A stretch of DNA of 32,474 bases from a virus. Shown here one piece after another: positions 7,350 to 14,488 of this stretch. The notes below the pieces were generated by a model, which was given only the letters and a program-made list of their open reading frames with translations, was not told where the DNA came from and did not search any database. Location: the IMG/VR virus record IMGVR_UViG_3300037155_000019, positions 1 to 32,474 of that record; one strand, written 5' to 3'. The translations under genes and the position numbers were made by a program. How positions within the stretch are numbered: position 1 is the first letter of the stretch; the number at the start of each line of letters is the position of its first letter.

Positions 7350-7435
7350 GTGGACGGACTGGGCTGCGTTCGATCTGCTTACAAGGCGCAGGTCACTTTC
7401 GTGAGGGAAGCTCTCCCGCCATGCAATCCGTCCAC
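7350..7435 (-). ncRNA. Structured leader RNA, candidate C4/CI-like antisense RNA
   Basis: A perfect 9-bp closing helix joins GTGGACGGA (7350-7358) and TCCGTCCAC (7427-7435). Read on the minus strand, the interior holds a GGGA/TCCC hairpin (7405-7417), a TCAC-GAAA-GTGA hairpin with a GNRA tetraloop (7393-7404), and a CTGCG/CGCAG helix (7387-7391 with 7364-7368). The GNRA loop exists only on the minus strand, so the RNA is probably read leftward, ahead of the pentapeptide gene. This size, position and layout resemble P1 C4 and P4 CI RNAs, short immunity RNAs cut from the leader of the operon they repress. The structure is visible; the family assignment is inference. Confidence 0.5.
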
Positions 7436-7617
7436 TAAATCACTCTCGTTTCTCTCATCGCTAACTTGGCTGCGGTGCTGGCCTGCTTTGTTTGCGATTG
7501 AGTGAATAATACGCCGTCAAAATCTGTTTGTATCTAGGTACTTACCCTAGTACGTAGTCTTACTGACTAGGGTTTATACCTATATGCAAGGCCCGTTTCG
7601 CGGCGCAAAATAGACGC
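7436..7617. promoter_or_regulatory. Divergent control region with two 17-bp operator-like sites
   Basis: The sites are CTAGG-N7-CCTAG (7534-7550) and CTAGG-N7-CCTAT (7567-7583), with centres 33 bp (about three helix turns) apart. A weak leftward -10 (TATTAT on the minus strand, 7511-7506) would place its -35 against the first site. I see no strong rightward promoter, though transcription must start near here for the 7618 gene. No gene is apparent in 7436-7617. Confidence 0.45.
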
Positions 7618-7779
7618 ATGAACGAATTTGAAATCTGCGAAAAACGAGCGGCTGTAGAACTTGTCCGTGTGGCCCGCGCCCATGTGCAGACTTACGCCGA
7701 GCCGCAGGATAGATCAGCAGCACTTGAGGCGGTGCTAAGATTTGCGCTTGAGCTTGCAGAGCAAAAAAATCAGGCGTAG
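7618..7779 (+). CDS. Small helical protein, 53 aa, first rightward gene
   Basis: ATG 7618 opens MNEFEICEKRAAVELVRVAR, followed by a second helix (RSAALEAVLRFALELAEQK). The product is two amphipathic helices, a likely helical hairpin. The ribosome site is poor. It is the first ORF after the divergent control region, a position often held by early regulators or host-takeover peptides. Function unknown. Confidence 0.6.
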   Translation: MNEFEICEKRAAVELVRVARAHVQTYAEPQDRSAALEAVLRFALELAEQKNQA

Positions 7780-7816
7780 AATTCAAAAACCGGCTGTAGT
7801 AGCCAAAAGGAACAAG

Positions 7817-7915
7817 ATGCTTAACCCTTCGATAAACCCGCACAGACCCATCAGGGCGCTCGCCGACTTGTTCCGGGAATACTACCTGTGCGGGTTTTTC
7901 AAAGGGACAGCATGA
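7817..7915 (+). CDS. Mini-protein, 32 aa, coupled to methyltransferase
   Basis: ATG 7817 follows AAAAGGAAC, and the TGA overlaps the methyltransferase start (ATGA at 7912). The product begins MLNPSINPHRPIRALADLFR and ends EYYLCGFFKGTA. The coding sequence contains a perfect 12-bp inverted repeat. It could work as a leader peptide controlling the downstream gene. Low certainty that the peptide itself matters. Confidence 0.5.
   Translation: MLNPSINPHRPIRALADLFREYYLCGFFKGTA
7834..7897 (+). repeat. Perfect 12-bp inverted repeat with T-run
   Basis: The arms AAACCCGCACAG (7834-7845) and CTGTGCGGGTTT (7886-7897) flank 40 bases and are followed by more T residues. The right arm ends 14 bases before the methyltransferase ATG. 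It could be a conditional terminator (attenuator) or a stem affecting access to the ribosome site GGGACAGC. Confidence 0.55.
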
Positions 7916-8871
7916 ATACAGTTTCACTTTACGGCCATGATTTATTCGGCCAAAAGATCAAACCCAAAGCGAGCGGCGTTGTTGCCGAACGATTCACCAT
8001 ACCGCCGTTCACGATCCTGGATGCAAAGCAGGGGGAATGGCAGGAGCGCAAACGGGCTTGGGCTGCATTGGGTATTGCTGGAGAAGTCGGGCGCGGCGAT
8101 GCGCTGACATACAACACGAAAGAAATTAGGAACTTCGATTACTACAGGGTAAAAGAAGGCTTACGAGATACATCCAAAGAATGTGAAACAAGCATTTTCG
8201 ACCCTGTTATTTGCGAACTAGCATACCGCTGGTTTAGTCCCGAAAACGGCCAGATCGTTGACCCATTCGCCGGTGGAAGCGTTCGCGGCATCGTGGCCGG
8301 GGCGCTAGGCCGCAGGTACTGGGGCTGCGATCTAAGGCAGGAACAGATAGATGCAAACAACGTGCAAGCCGATGAAATAGAGACGCACCACAGGCCGGTG
8401 TGGGTGTGCGGTGACAGCATGGAAACGCTACCCGGTGCGCCCGATGCGGATATGGTGTTTTCTTGCCCGCCATACGGTGATTTGGAGGTGTATTCAGACA
8501 ACCCTAATGACCTGTCAAACATGGAATGGCACACGTTTGTCGCGGCTTACAAGCGGATCATTTTGCGCAGCGTTGAGCGCATGAAGCCGGACACATTCGA
8601 TTGCTTTGTTGTCGGCGATTTCCGGGATAAAAAAGGCTTTTACCGCAACTTTGTATCGACAACTATTCAGGCGTTCGAGGATTGCGGGGCACGGCTCTAC
8701 AACGAGGCGATCCTTGCCACCCCCTCAGGAACGGCCGCAATGCGGGTAACGAAGCAATTTCAATCCGGACGCAAGCTGGCAAAGACACACCAAAACGTGC
8801 TTATCTTTGTTAAGGGCGACTGGAAACGCGCCGCTGATAAATGCAATGCCGAATTTGCGGAGGCCGCATGA
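7912..8871 (+). CDS. DNA methyltransferase (N4-cytosine/N6-adenine type)
   Basis: A 319-aa S-adenosylmethionine-dependent DNA methylase. The SAM-binding motif I 'IVDPFAGGSVRGIVAGALG' lies at about residues 116-134, and the catalytic motif IV 'MVFSCPPYGDLEVY' at about 180-193, where SCPPY marks exocyclic-amine methylation. The N-terminus ('PPFTILDAKQGEWQERKRAW') is typical of phage methylases in this subfamily. I chose ATG 7912 (MNTVSLYG), preceded by AAAGGGACAGC and coupled to the mini-gene. Its likely role is to protect phage DNA from host restriction. No cognate restriction enzyme is visible. Confidence 0.92.
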   Translation: MNTVSLYGHDLFGQKIKPKASGVVAERFTIPPFTILDAKQGEWQERKRAWAALGIAGEVGRGDALTYNTKEIRNFDYYRVKEGLRDTSKECETSIFDPVICELAYRWFSPENGQIVDPFAGGSVRGIVAGALGRRYWGCDLRQEQIDANNVQADEIETHHRPVWVCGDSMETLPGAPDADMVFSCPPYGDLEVYSDNPNDLSNMEWHTFVAAYKRIILRSVERMKPDTFDCFVVGDFRDKKGFYRNFVSTTIQAFEDCGARLYNEAILATPSGTAAMRVTKQFQSGRKLAKTHQNVLIFVKGDWKRAADKCNAEFAEAA

Positions 8872-8927
8872 CTACCGAGCCTTCCCTTGATATTTCGCAA
8901 GACGCTATCCAAAGGACAGCAGCATGA
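8868..8927 (+). CDS. Candidate micropeptide, 19 aa
   Basis: ATG 8868 has a textbook ribosome site (GCGGAGG, five bases away), overlaps the methylase stop, and its TGA overlaps the next ATG at 8924. It would make MTTEPSLDISQDAIQRTAA. The ORF may simply carry ribosomes across the 52-base gap. Only position and the ribosome site support it. Confidence 0.35.
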   Translation: MTTEPSLDISQDAIQRTAA

Positions 8928-9253
8928 AACTCAACTGTAGGCCGGGCGATCTGGCTGTGATTGTTGCCGATCACAAAACGCACCCCGACACAGTAGGGTT
9001 GCTTTGCAATGTGTTGCATCAGTCTCCTGCCGGTGATTTTCTATTGCCGGACGGAGTGCTCACAGCAGCCACCCATCATCCATCTTGGGTGATAAAACTT
9101 AGTAGGCCAGTCCAGCTAAGGTGGTATGACGGGATTATCAGGCCGGCAACCTATGCCTCATGTCCTGACTCGCACCTTCGCCCAATCCGCAACGACCCAG
9201 GCGCTGACGAAACCCTGACTTGGTGTGATGTGCCTGATGGAGTCACAGCATGA
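8924..9253 (+). CDS. Conserved phage protein, 109 aa
   Basis: Begins MKLNCRPGDLAVIVADHKTH and ends with 'LRPIRNDPGADETLTW', a pattern I recall from many phage early regions ('RPGDLAVI... LRPIRN'). Probably a small beta-barrel. ATG 8924 follows AAAGGACAGCAGC. Activity unknown. Confidence 0.8.
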   Translation: MKLNCRPGDLAVIVADHKTHPDTVGLLCNVLHQSPAGDFLLPDGVLTAATHHPSWVIKLSRPVQLRWYDGIIRPATYASCPDSHLRPIRNDPGADETLTWCDVPDGVTA

Positions 9254-9621
9254 ATCAGCAATTCTGGCCGGATGGCACAAAACGCAGCACCGGTAATTGT
9301 TTCTGCTGGCGTGAAAAGCCAGAACAGACACAGGATCAGATCGATCACGAAGCCTACAAAGCCGATCAACTTCGCCGCTATGCCTTGCGCAAGGTCGCCG
9401 GTCATCGTGCGTATGCGGCACGTTTTGCGACGCCTGAAGCGCTGGAAAACCATCGGGCTAATGCCAGAGCTTATGAAAAGAAAAAACGCGAACTGGCACG
9501 CGATCAGCGCGAAGCACTCAATACCGCCGCGACTCGCGTCAACAAAGATGCGCAGTCGGGATATTTTCAGCAGCCGAATATGCGCGGGCTGGCGGGCGCT
9601 TCATTTCGGACCATGCCATGA
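9250..9621 (+). CDS. Basic phage protein, 123 aa
   Basis: ATG 9250 overlaps the previous stop. The N-terminus (MNQQFWPDGTKRSTGNCFCW) is followed by an extended charged helix from about residue 30 to 100, rich in R, K, E and A, suggesting nucleic-acid binding or a coiled coil. Another frame (9272-9658) is also open, but this one fits the ATGA chain and has the more natural composition. Function unknown. Confidence 0.65.
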   Translation: MNQQFWPDGTKRSTGNCFCWREKPEQTQDQIDHEAYKADQLRRYALRKVAGHRAYAARFATPEALENHRANARAYEKKKRELARDQREALNTAATRVNKDAQSGYFQQPNMRGLAGASFRTMP

Positions 9622-9701
9622 ATTTCCCAAAGCAAAAACCGCACAAAGCGCGAACTGAGTGCGGTTCTCTATCACCACAAAGAAAGGTTTGTAATGAGTG
9701 A
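9618..9701 (+). CDS. Possible mini-ORF, 27 aa, before helicase
   Basis: ATG 9618 overlaps the previous stop (ATGA) and the TGA falls just inside the helicase start. The product is MNFPKQKPHKARTECGSLSP plus QRKVCNE, basic with two cysteines. It lies over the hairpin at 9637-9666. It may be a leader ORF or only a by-product of the gap. Confidence 0.3.
   Translation: MNFPKQKPHKARTECGSLSPQRKVCNE
9637..9666 (+). repeat. Hairpin ahead of helicase gene
   Basis: The 8-bp arms AACCGCAC (9637-9644) and GTGCGGTT (9659-9666) enclose a 14-base loop. The hairpin ends 27 bases before the helicase ATG. No T-run follows, so it is more likely a processing or translation element than a terminator. Confidence 0.45.
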
Positions 9702-11076
9702 GCAGATTTTATATCAAGACTTCATCCGGCGAAAGACCCACAGCACCGGCGACTTCGGATTTGACCCGGTTTGGATGCCAGAGTGCGCCTTCCCATTCCA
9801 GAAATTTATCATCACGAAGGCAATGCGCAAAGGTCGCATCGGAATCTTTGCTGATACTGGCCTGGGCAAGACCCTGATTCAAATCGCTATCGCTGAAAAC
9901 GTCATTCGTGAGACAAATAAGCGCGTCCTGATTCTCACGCCTTTGGCGGTGGCCTTCCAGTTTATTGATGAGGCCGCGCGAATCGGTGTTGATGACATCG
10001 AGCACAGCAAAGACGGCACATTCACTAAGAGCATTGTGGTCTGCAACTATGAGCGGTTGCACCTGTTAAACCCTGATGATTTTGTCTGCGTCATGCTTGA
10101 CGAATCAAGCATCCTGAAAAACTTTGCCGGTAAAACACGCGACCAGATCATTGCCTTTATCAAGAAAGTGCCATACCGTTTTTTGAGCACGGCAACGCCG
10201 AGCCCGAACGACTTTATTGAACTTGGCAACAGCTCCGAAGCCCTGGGCTACATGGGCTATATGGACATGCTCACCAAGTTTTTCAAATCAAACCAAGGCA
10301 GCGCGGACAGCAACAACCGCAACATCGGAGAAAAGTTCTATCTCAAGCCACACGCCGAGCGAGACTTTTTCGCTTGGGTGAATCAATGGTCTGCGATGGT
10401 GAAAAAACCGTCTGATCTGGGCTTTGATGATGTGGGCTATGAACTGCCTTCGCTGCACGTCAACAAGCACACGGTTAGAAACAGCAACACATGGTGCATT
10501 GATGGGCAAAACGGATTGTTTGCCACGCCTGCAATGACCATGACAGAGGTTCGTGAAGAGCAAAAATTGACGGTCAAAGAGCGCTGCGAACATGCTGTTC
10601 AACTTGCCAAAGATAAGACCTCGGTTTACTGGTGCAACTTAAACGAAGAGAGCACGCTGCTTTCCAGTCTTGACGCCGACGCGGTGGAAATCATTGGTGG
10701 CATGTCGATTGACAAAAAAGAGGAAATCTTAGTCTCATTCGCTCGCGGCGAAATCAAGCGGCTTATCACGAAAGCCCGCATGACTTCGCTCGGTTTGAAC
10801 TGGCAGCACTGCACTCATACGGTGTTTTTCCCAACATGGAGCTACGAGCAATATTACCAAGCCATTCGCAGGTTTTGGAGGTTTGGCCAAAAGTCTGAGG
10901 TCACTTGCGACATGGTGATTTCAGAGGGGCAGGGCAGGGTACTTGAAGCCATCGAGCAAAAGACTCAAAAGGCCATTGAGCTGTACGGGAATCTGGTGGC
11001 CGCGGCTAACCGTGATTTCAGTTATTCAGCCAAAGAATTCAATCAAACCGCCAAGATGCCGGAGTTTCTGCAATGA
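9694..11076 (+). CDS. SNF2-type superfamily 2 helicase
   Basis: 460 residues. Motif I 'ADTGLGKT' is at 53-60, motif Ia near 'LILTPLAV' (79-86), motif II 'MLDESS' at 134-139, motif III 'STATPSP' at 165-171, motif V near 'KARMTSLGLNW' (about 363), and motif VI 'QAIRRFWRFGQ' at about 389-399. The motif set matches SNF2/Rad54-like phage helicases, ATP-driven translocases on double-stranded DNA. Start ATG 9694 follows AAGAAAGG. It is tied to the next methylase by an ATGA overlap, so the pair is made together and probably acts together in DNA modification or replication. Confidence 0.93.
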   Translation: MSEQILYQDFIRRKTHSTGDFGFDPVWMPECAFPFQKFIITKAMRKGRIGIFADTGLGKTLIQIAIAENVIRETNKRVLILTPLAVAFQFIDEAARIGVDDIEHSKDGTFTKSIVVCNYERLHLLNPDDFVCVMLDESSILKNFAGKTRDQIIAFIKKVPYRFLSTATPSPNDFIELGNSSEALGYMGYMDMLTKFFKSNQGSADSNNRNIGEKFYLKPHAERDFFAWVNQWSAMVKKPSDLGFDDVGYELPSLHVNKHTVRNSNTWCIDGQNGLFATPAMTMTEVREEQKLTVKERCEHAVQLAKDKTSVYWCNLNEESTLLSSLDADAVEIIGGMSIDKKEEILVSFARGEIKRLITKARMTSLGLNWQHCTHTVFFPTWSYEQYYQAIRRFWRFGQKSEVTCDMVISEGQGRVLEAIEQKTQKAIELYGNLVAAANRDFSYSAKEFNQTAKMPEFLQ

Positions 11077-12131
11077 ACACAAAAGACCAAATCATCACTC
11101 CAAACTATGCAATTTACAACAGCGATTGCATGGAGGTTATGCCGACAATCCCGAGCGAATCAATTGACTTGTCGGTGTACTCCCCGCCGTTTGCTGGTCT
11201 GTATAACTACAGTTCGAGCGAGCGCGACTTTTCCAACTGCGAAAACAAAGAGCAGTTTCTTGAACAGTACGAATATCTGATCGCTGAAATTGCTCGGGTG
11301 ACAAAACCGGGCCGGGTGACAGCCGTTCACTGCACGGACGTTTTTGATAACTCCTGCAGACTGTGGGACTTCCCGCATGAAATTATCCGACTTCACGAAA
11401 AGTACGGTTTTCAATACCGCAACCGCATCACGATTTGGAAAGAGCCGCTAAAGGTTCGGATGCGGACGATGGTCAAAAGCCTGATGCACAAATTGATCGT
11501 AGAAGACTCTACGCAGTGCTTCACGGCCATGCCGGACTATGTGCTGGTGATGACAAAGAAAGGCGACAACGCGGTGCCTGTGACGCATCCAAGTGGCCTC
11601 AAACGATATTTTGGCGAGACACCAATCCTGCCGAACATTCTCCGTGCCTTCAACAACGCAAACGAGACAAAGTTTAACGAGGAAGAGCTTTGGGAATATC
11701 TCAAAGGAAACTTCAAAGACCACGCCGATCCGAAGTCGAACAAGCTATCTCACTACATCTGGCAGCGTTACGCATCAAGCGTTTGGGACGACATTCGTAT
11801 TGATAACGTGCTGCCTTTCCGGGACAGTCGGGAAGAGGATGACGAAAAGCACGTTCACGCGCTACAGCTTGACGTTATCGACCGACTGATCGAGCTTTAC
11901 AGCAACGAAGGCGAAGTTGTCCTGACACCCTTCATGGGCGTTGGATCAGAGGTTTACAGCCCGGTTTCAATGGGTCGCAAGGCCATCGGGATCGAGTTGA
12001 AGGATAGCTACTTCAAACAAGCCAGGATCAATCTCGAATTTGCTGCAAAGCGGTTTGATGAGGGCGTCACTTTCAAACAGGAAAGCATGTTTTCGCCAGA
12101 TCAAGAGTTGGCAGAGTTGGAGGCAGCATGA
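11073..12131 (+). CDS. DNA methyltransferase, beta-type motif order
   Basis: 352 residues. Catalytic motif IV 'LSVYSPPFAGLYNY' is at about residues 31-44, and SAM-binding motif I 'TPFMGVGSEVYSPVSMGRK' is at about 285-303, followed by 'AIGIELKDSYFKQA'. Having IV before I is the beta-class order of N6-adenine/N4-cytosine methylases, whereas the 7912 enzyme has I before IV, so the two are not recent duplicates. The region between the motifs (about 100-270) is probably the target-recognition part. Directly coupled to the helicase. Confidence 0.92.
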   Translation: MNTKDQIITPNYAIYNSDCMEVMPTIPSESIDLSVYSPPFAGLYNYSSSERDFSNCENKEQFLEQYEYLIAEIARVTKPGRVTAVHCTDVFDNSCRLWDFPHEIIRLHEKYGFQYRNRITIWKEPLKVRMRTMVKSLMHKLIVEDSTQCFTAMPDYVLVMTKKGDNAVPVTHPSGLKRYFGETPILPNILRAFNNANETKFNEEELWEYLKGNFKDHADPKSNKLSHYIWQRYASSVWDDIRIDNVLPFRDSREEDDEKHVHALQLDVIDRLIELYSNEGEVVLTPFMGVGSEVYSPVSMGRKAIGIELKDSYFKQARINLEFAAKRFDEGVTFKQESMFSPDQELAELEAA

Positions 12132-12436
12132 CCATGCAAACACAGCTCGCCATTGATTTCACCGCCCCCTACCAGCGCCACTCTGCCACCAGCAAGGCCG
12201 CTGCAAGGGGGCTGACACCGAGCAAGGTAGATCAGGATCGGCAATCAATCCTGTTTGCGCTACAGCTTTATCCAGACGGCCTGACAGACGATGGATTGCA
12301 ACAGATCACCCATCTGCCGGGCGACTCAGAACGCCCCAGGCGCATCAGCTTGCAAAAGGATGGCCTGATACGCGACAGCGGGCGAAAAGAGCGCACACGC
12401 TCGGGAAAGTCGGCTGTGGTGTGGGTTGTCGCATGA
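12128..12436 (+). CDS. Winged-helix phage protein, 102 aa
   Basis: The pattern 'FTAPYQRHSATSKAAARG', then 'QSILFALQLYPDGLTDDGL' and 'SERPRRISLQKDGLIRDSG' is a winged-helix fold common in phages near replication genes; the last segment is the recognition helix plus wing. ATGA-coupled to the methylase. It could regulate the replication region immediately downstream. No partner is shown. Confidence 0.8.
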   Translation: MTMQTQLAIDFTAPYQRHSATSKAAARGLTPSKVDQDRQSILFALQLYPDGLTDDGLQQITHLPGDSERPRRISLQKDGLIRDSGRKERTRSGKSAVVWVVA

Positions 12437-12557
12437 ATTTAGGCGTGACTAGGGTAGCACCCGAAAAGGCGATTCACCACCGCCCTGTCACTGGCCTTTA
12501 TGTGGTGTTTTTGATATTAGTTTGATATCAGCACGATATCAATCAAGGGTGTTTCAA
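12437..12557 (+). promoter_or_regulatory. Control/origin-upstream region of replication gene
   Basis: This 121-bp gap contains a degenerate copy of the operator-like site (CTAGG-N7-CC at 12449-12462), a CACCAC/GTGGTG stem (12475-12480 with 12502-12507) followed by five T's, and three TTGATAT half-sites (12511-12517, 12522-12528 and inverted near 12535-12542). A terminator or attenuator followed by initiator-binding sites would fit. A 30-codon ORF across it is not convincing. Confidence 0.45.
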
Positions 12558-13178
12558 ATGCTAAAAATTAAGGATTGGGCGAAGTTTCAGCACTTCAAAG
12601 ATCGCAAACCACCGTGGATAAAGCTCTATCGAGACATCCTTGATGACATTCAGTGGCATGAGTTGTGTGGTGAAGATGCAAAACTGCTGGTGATGCTATG
12701 GCTCATTGCATCAGAAAACGAAGGCGAACTACCACCGTTGAAGGAAGTAGCCTTTCGTCTGAGGATTACAGAAAAGTCTTTAAAAACAACTGTCTCAAAG
12801 CTATCACACTGGTTGAGACAAGATGATATCACCCCGATAACTGATAACGCCACGATATCACCAGATCATCAAGACGATATTGCCGCTATACCCCTCACGC
12901 GCTCTCAAGAGACAGAGACAGAGACAGAGAGGCGGTTTGAGGAATTCTGGAAAAAATATCCAAAGCATGTCAGCAGAAAAACTGCGAAGGAGGCTTTTGG
13001 AAAACAAAAAATAAACGAAGAGTTTCAATCCATTCTGGATGACATTGAACTGAAGTGTCACAGCTCGCAATGGCAGAAAAACGGCGGCGAGTTTATCCCC
13101 CATCCTGCCACCTACCTGAACCAGCGCCGGTGGGAGGATGACGCCGTTGCAGAAACCGGCATGGGGAATTTCCTGTGA
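12558..13178 (+). CDS. Phage replication initiator (lambda O-like architecture)
   Basis: 206 residues from ATG 12558, after AAGGGTG. The N-terminal half ('IKLYRDILDDIQWHEL... LAFRL/RITEKSLKTTVSKLS'-type helices, about 20-90) is a winged helix expected to bind the origin. A spacer rich in T/E/D follows, then the C-terminal module 'FEEFWKKYPKHVSRKTAKEA' ending 'FIPHPATYLNQRRWEDD', common in phage replication proteins and expected to contact the helicase. The spacer-coding DNA holds iteron-like repeats. The next gene begins in a GTGA overlap, and a DnaB-like helicase follows two genes later. Confidence 0.85.
   Translation: MLKIKDWAKFQHFKDRKPPWIKLYRDILDDIQWHELCGEDAKLLVMLWLIASENEGELPPLKEVAFRLRITEKSLKTTVSKLSHWLRQDDITPITDNATISPDHQDDIAAIPLTRSQETETETERRFEEFWKKYPKHVSRKTAKEAFGKQKINEEFQSILDDIELKCHSSQWQKNGGEFIPHPATYLNQRRWEDDAVAETGMGNFL
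12825..12884. other. Candidate replication origin: iteron-like repeats inside initiator gene
   Basis: GATATCACC occurs at 12825-12833 and 12854-12862, with relatives GATATTGCC at 12876-12884 and GATAAC at 12836 and 12843. The same GATATCA core is repeated upstream of the gene (12522-12542). A purine-rich GAGACA run (about 12908-12925) and an A-rich tract (about 12951-12960) follow. Iterons within the linker-coding part of the initiator gene match the lambda ori layout. The repeats are visible; the function is inferred. Confidence 0.45.
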
Positions 13179-13504
13179 ACGGCCAGCAAGAAATTCTGAA
13201 AATGCGCCGCAACGGTTTCAAACCTGCCTATGTCTGGCTTCAGGACAGCGGGCTTGCCCCTACCGATTACGCGGTGACGCTTGCTAAAACTGACAACCCG
13301 GCAACGCTTGATCTGCGCTTTTTGGTGGGCACCACGGTACTGGCCGAGAGCGACAACAGGCAGCGCCTGAGCGCAATGCTCAAAGCGTGCATGGCCGCCA
13401 AAGCTGCCCGAGTCATCACAAACCTGCACCAAAAGGCCGACGCATGGCACTTTGAAGTGCTTGAAACAACCGACACCGAAGGGGTAATGACATGGCCGAA
13501 ATGA
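13175..13504 (+). CDS. Conserved phage protein between initiator and helicase, 109 aa
   Basis: Starts with GTG 13175 in a GTGA overlap with the initiator stop: (M)NGQQEILKMRRNGFKPAYVW. It is an alpha/beta protein with 'ATLDLRFLVGTTVLAESDNR' and 'VITNLHQKADAWHFEVL'. I recall similar proteins at this place in other phages, without a function. Its end overlaps the helicase start by 13 bases. A helicase-loader role is possible by position only. Confidence 0.8.
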   Translation: MNGQQEILKMRRNGFKPAYVWLQDSGLAPTDYAVTLAKTDNPATLDLRFLVGTTVLAESDNRQRLSAMLKACMAAKAARVITNLHQKADAWHFEVLETTDTEGVMTWPK

Positions 13505-14454
13505 TTACTCCGGACGATATTGATTTCAGCTTTTACGAGCACGAAACCGACGCAGCGCAAAAGGTCAAACCGGCCAGCCTTTGGGTTGCGGAGCTGATTG
13601 AACGCCTGAAAAACCCGGTGCATGAAGTCCGATCGGTCATGCCGTGGCGCAAGACGCACCTGCAAATCCAGTTCCGGCCCGGTGAGTTGACGGTATGGGG
13701 CGGAGCGAACGGGGCCGGTAAAAGTCTGGTGACGGGGCAGGTCGCCTTGTCTCTGTGCAGCCAAGACGAAAAGGTTTGCATTGCCAGCTTTGAAATGAAA
13801 CCGCGCAAGACGCTTGAACGCATGGCCCGCCAGTGGAGCACCTACAACGTCAACGATCCGGCGTTTTACGGCAACGACGAAGCCAAGGCGCAATTTATCG
13901 ACCTGTACGAGCAATTCTCAGAGTGGACAAACGGAAAGCTCTGGCTTTACGACCAGCAGGGCACGGCCAACGCAAAACAGGTATGCGCCGTGGTGCGCTA
14001 CTGCGCCAAGGAAAAAGGGATCACCCATTTTGTGATTGACAGCCTGATGAAGTGCGTCAGTGCTGAAGATGACTACACCGGGCAAAAGATGTTCATTGAT
14101 GAATTGACCGCCATTGCTCGAGATTACTCAATCCATGTCCACGTAGTCCACCACGTCAAGAAACCCGCTGACGAGGCCCACAAGCCCGGCAAATACGATT
14201 TCAAAGGCTCGGGCGCAATCACCGACCAGGCTGACAACGTGATCGCGGTATGGCGCAACAAAGCCAAGGAAAGCAAGCGCGATGCTGGCGTGGCCGTGGC
14301 TGATCAAGAGCCCGACGCTTTGCTGATTTGCGACAAGCAGCGCAACGGCGAGTGGGAAGGGAAGATCGGCCTTTGGTTTGACAAGAATTCCATGCAGTAC
14401 GTGGCAAGCGCGGGCGACTCACCGCTATCGCTTTACAAGCACCCCGAGCACTGA
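13492..14454 (+). CDS. DnaB-like replicative helicase (RecA-fold ATPase)
   Basis: 320 residues. Walker A 'GANGAGKS' is at 71-78, Walker B 'HFVIDSL' at 179-185, and a histidine strand 'IHVHVVHHVKKP' at about 214-225 resembles motif H4 of DnaB/gp4 helicases. 'KGSGAITDQADNVIAVWRNK' follows, as in the DNA-binding loop region. The usual N-terminal primase or collar domain is absent, so it is the ATPase core only. ATG 13492 is preferred (GAAGGGG upstream); ATG 13501 is an alternative. It likely unwinds phage DNA at replication forks after recruitment by the initiator. Confidence 0.9.
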   Translation: MAEMITPDDIDFSFYEHETDAAQKVKPASLWVAELIERLKNPVHEVRSVMPWRKTHLQIQFRPGELTVWGGANGAGKSLVTGQVALSLCSQDEKVCIASFEMKPRKTLERMARQWSTYNVNDPAFYGNDEAKAQFIDLYEQFSEWTNGKLWLYDQQGTANAKQVCAVVRYCAKEKGITHFVIDSLMKCVSAEDDYTGQKMFIDELTAIARDYSIHVHVVHHVKKPADEAHKPGKYDFKGSGAITDQADNVIAVWRNKAKESKRDAGVAVADQEPDALLICDKQRNGEWEGKIGLWFDKNSMQYVASAGDSPLSLYKHPEH

Positions 14455-14488
14455 TGCAAACCCTCATAGATCGCATTGTGAAGCAAAT

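Noticed and set aside
7350-7435. tRNA gene on the minus strand (GGACGGA acceptor, encoded ACCA, CTTGTAA anticodon-like loop)
   Set aside because: No D-arm pairing, no proper T-stem, and only two pairs next to the anticodon-like loop; the other helices fit a different fold better.
9272-9658. 128-codon ORF in another frame over the 9250 gene
   Set aside because: It does not fit the ATGA chain and has a shadow-like composition.
12433-12525. 30-codon ORF coupled to the winged-helix gene
   Set aside because: It lies over the operator-like site, stem and half-sites; composition does not look protein-like and it ends in the repeats.
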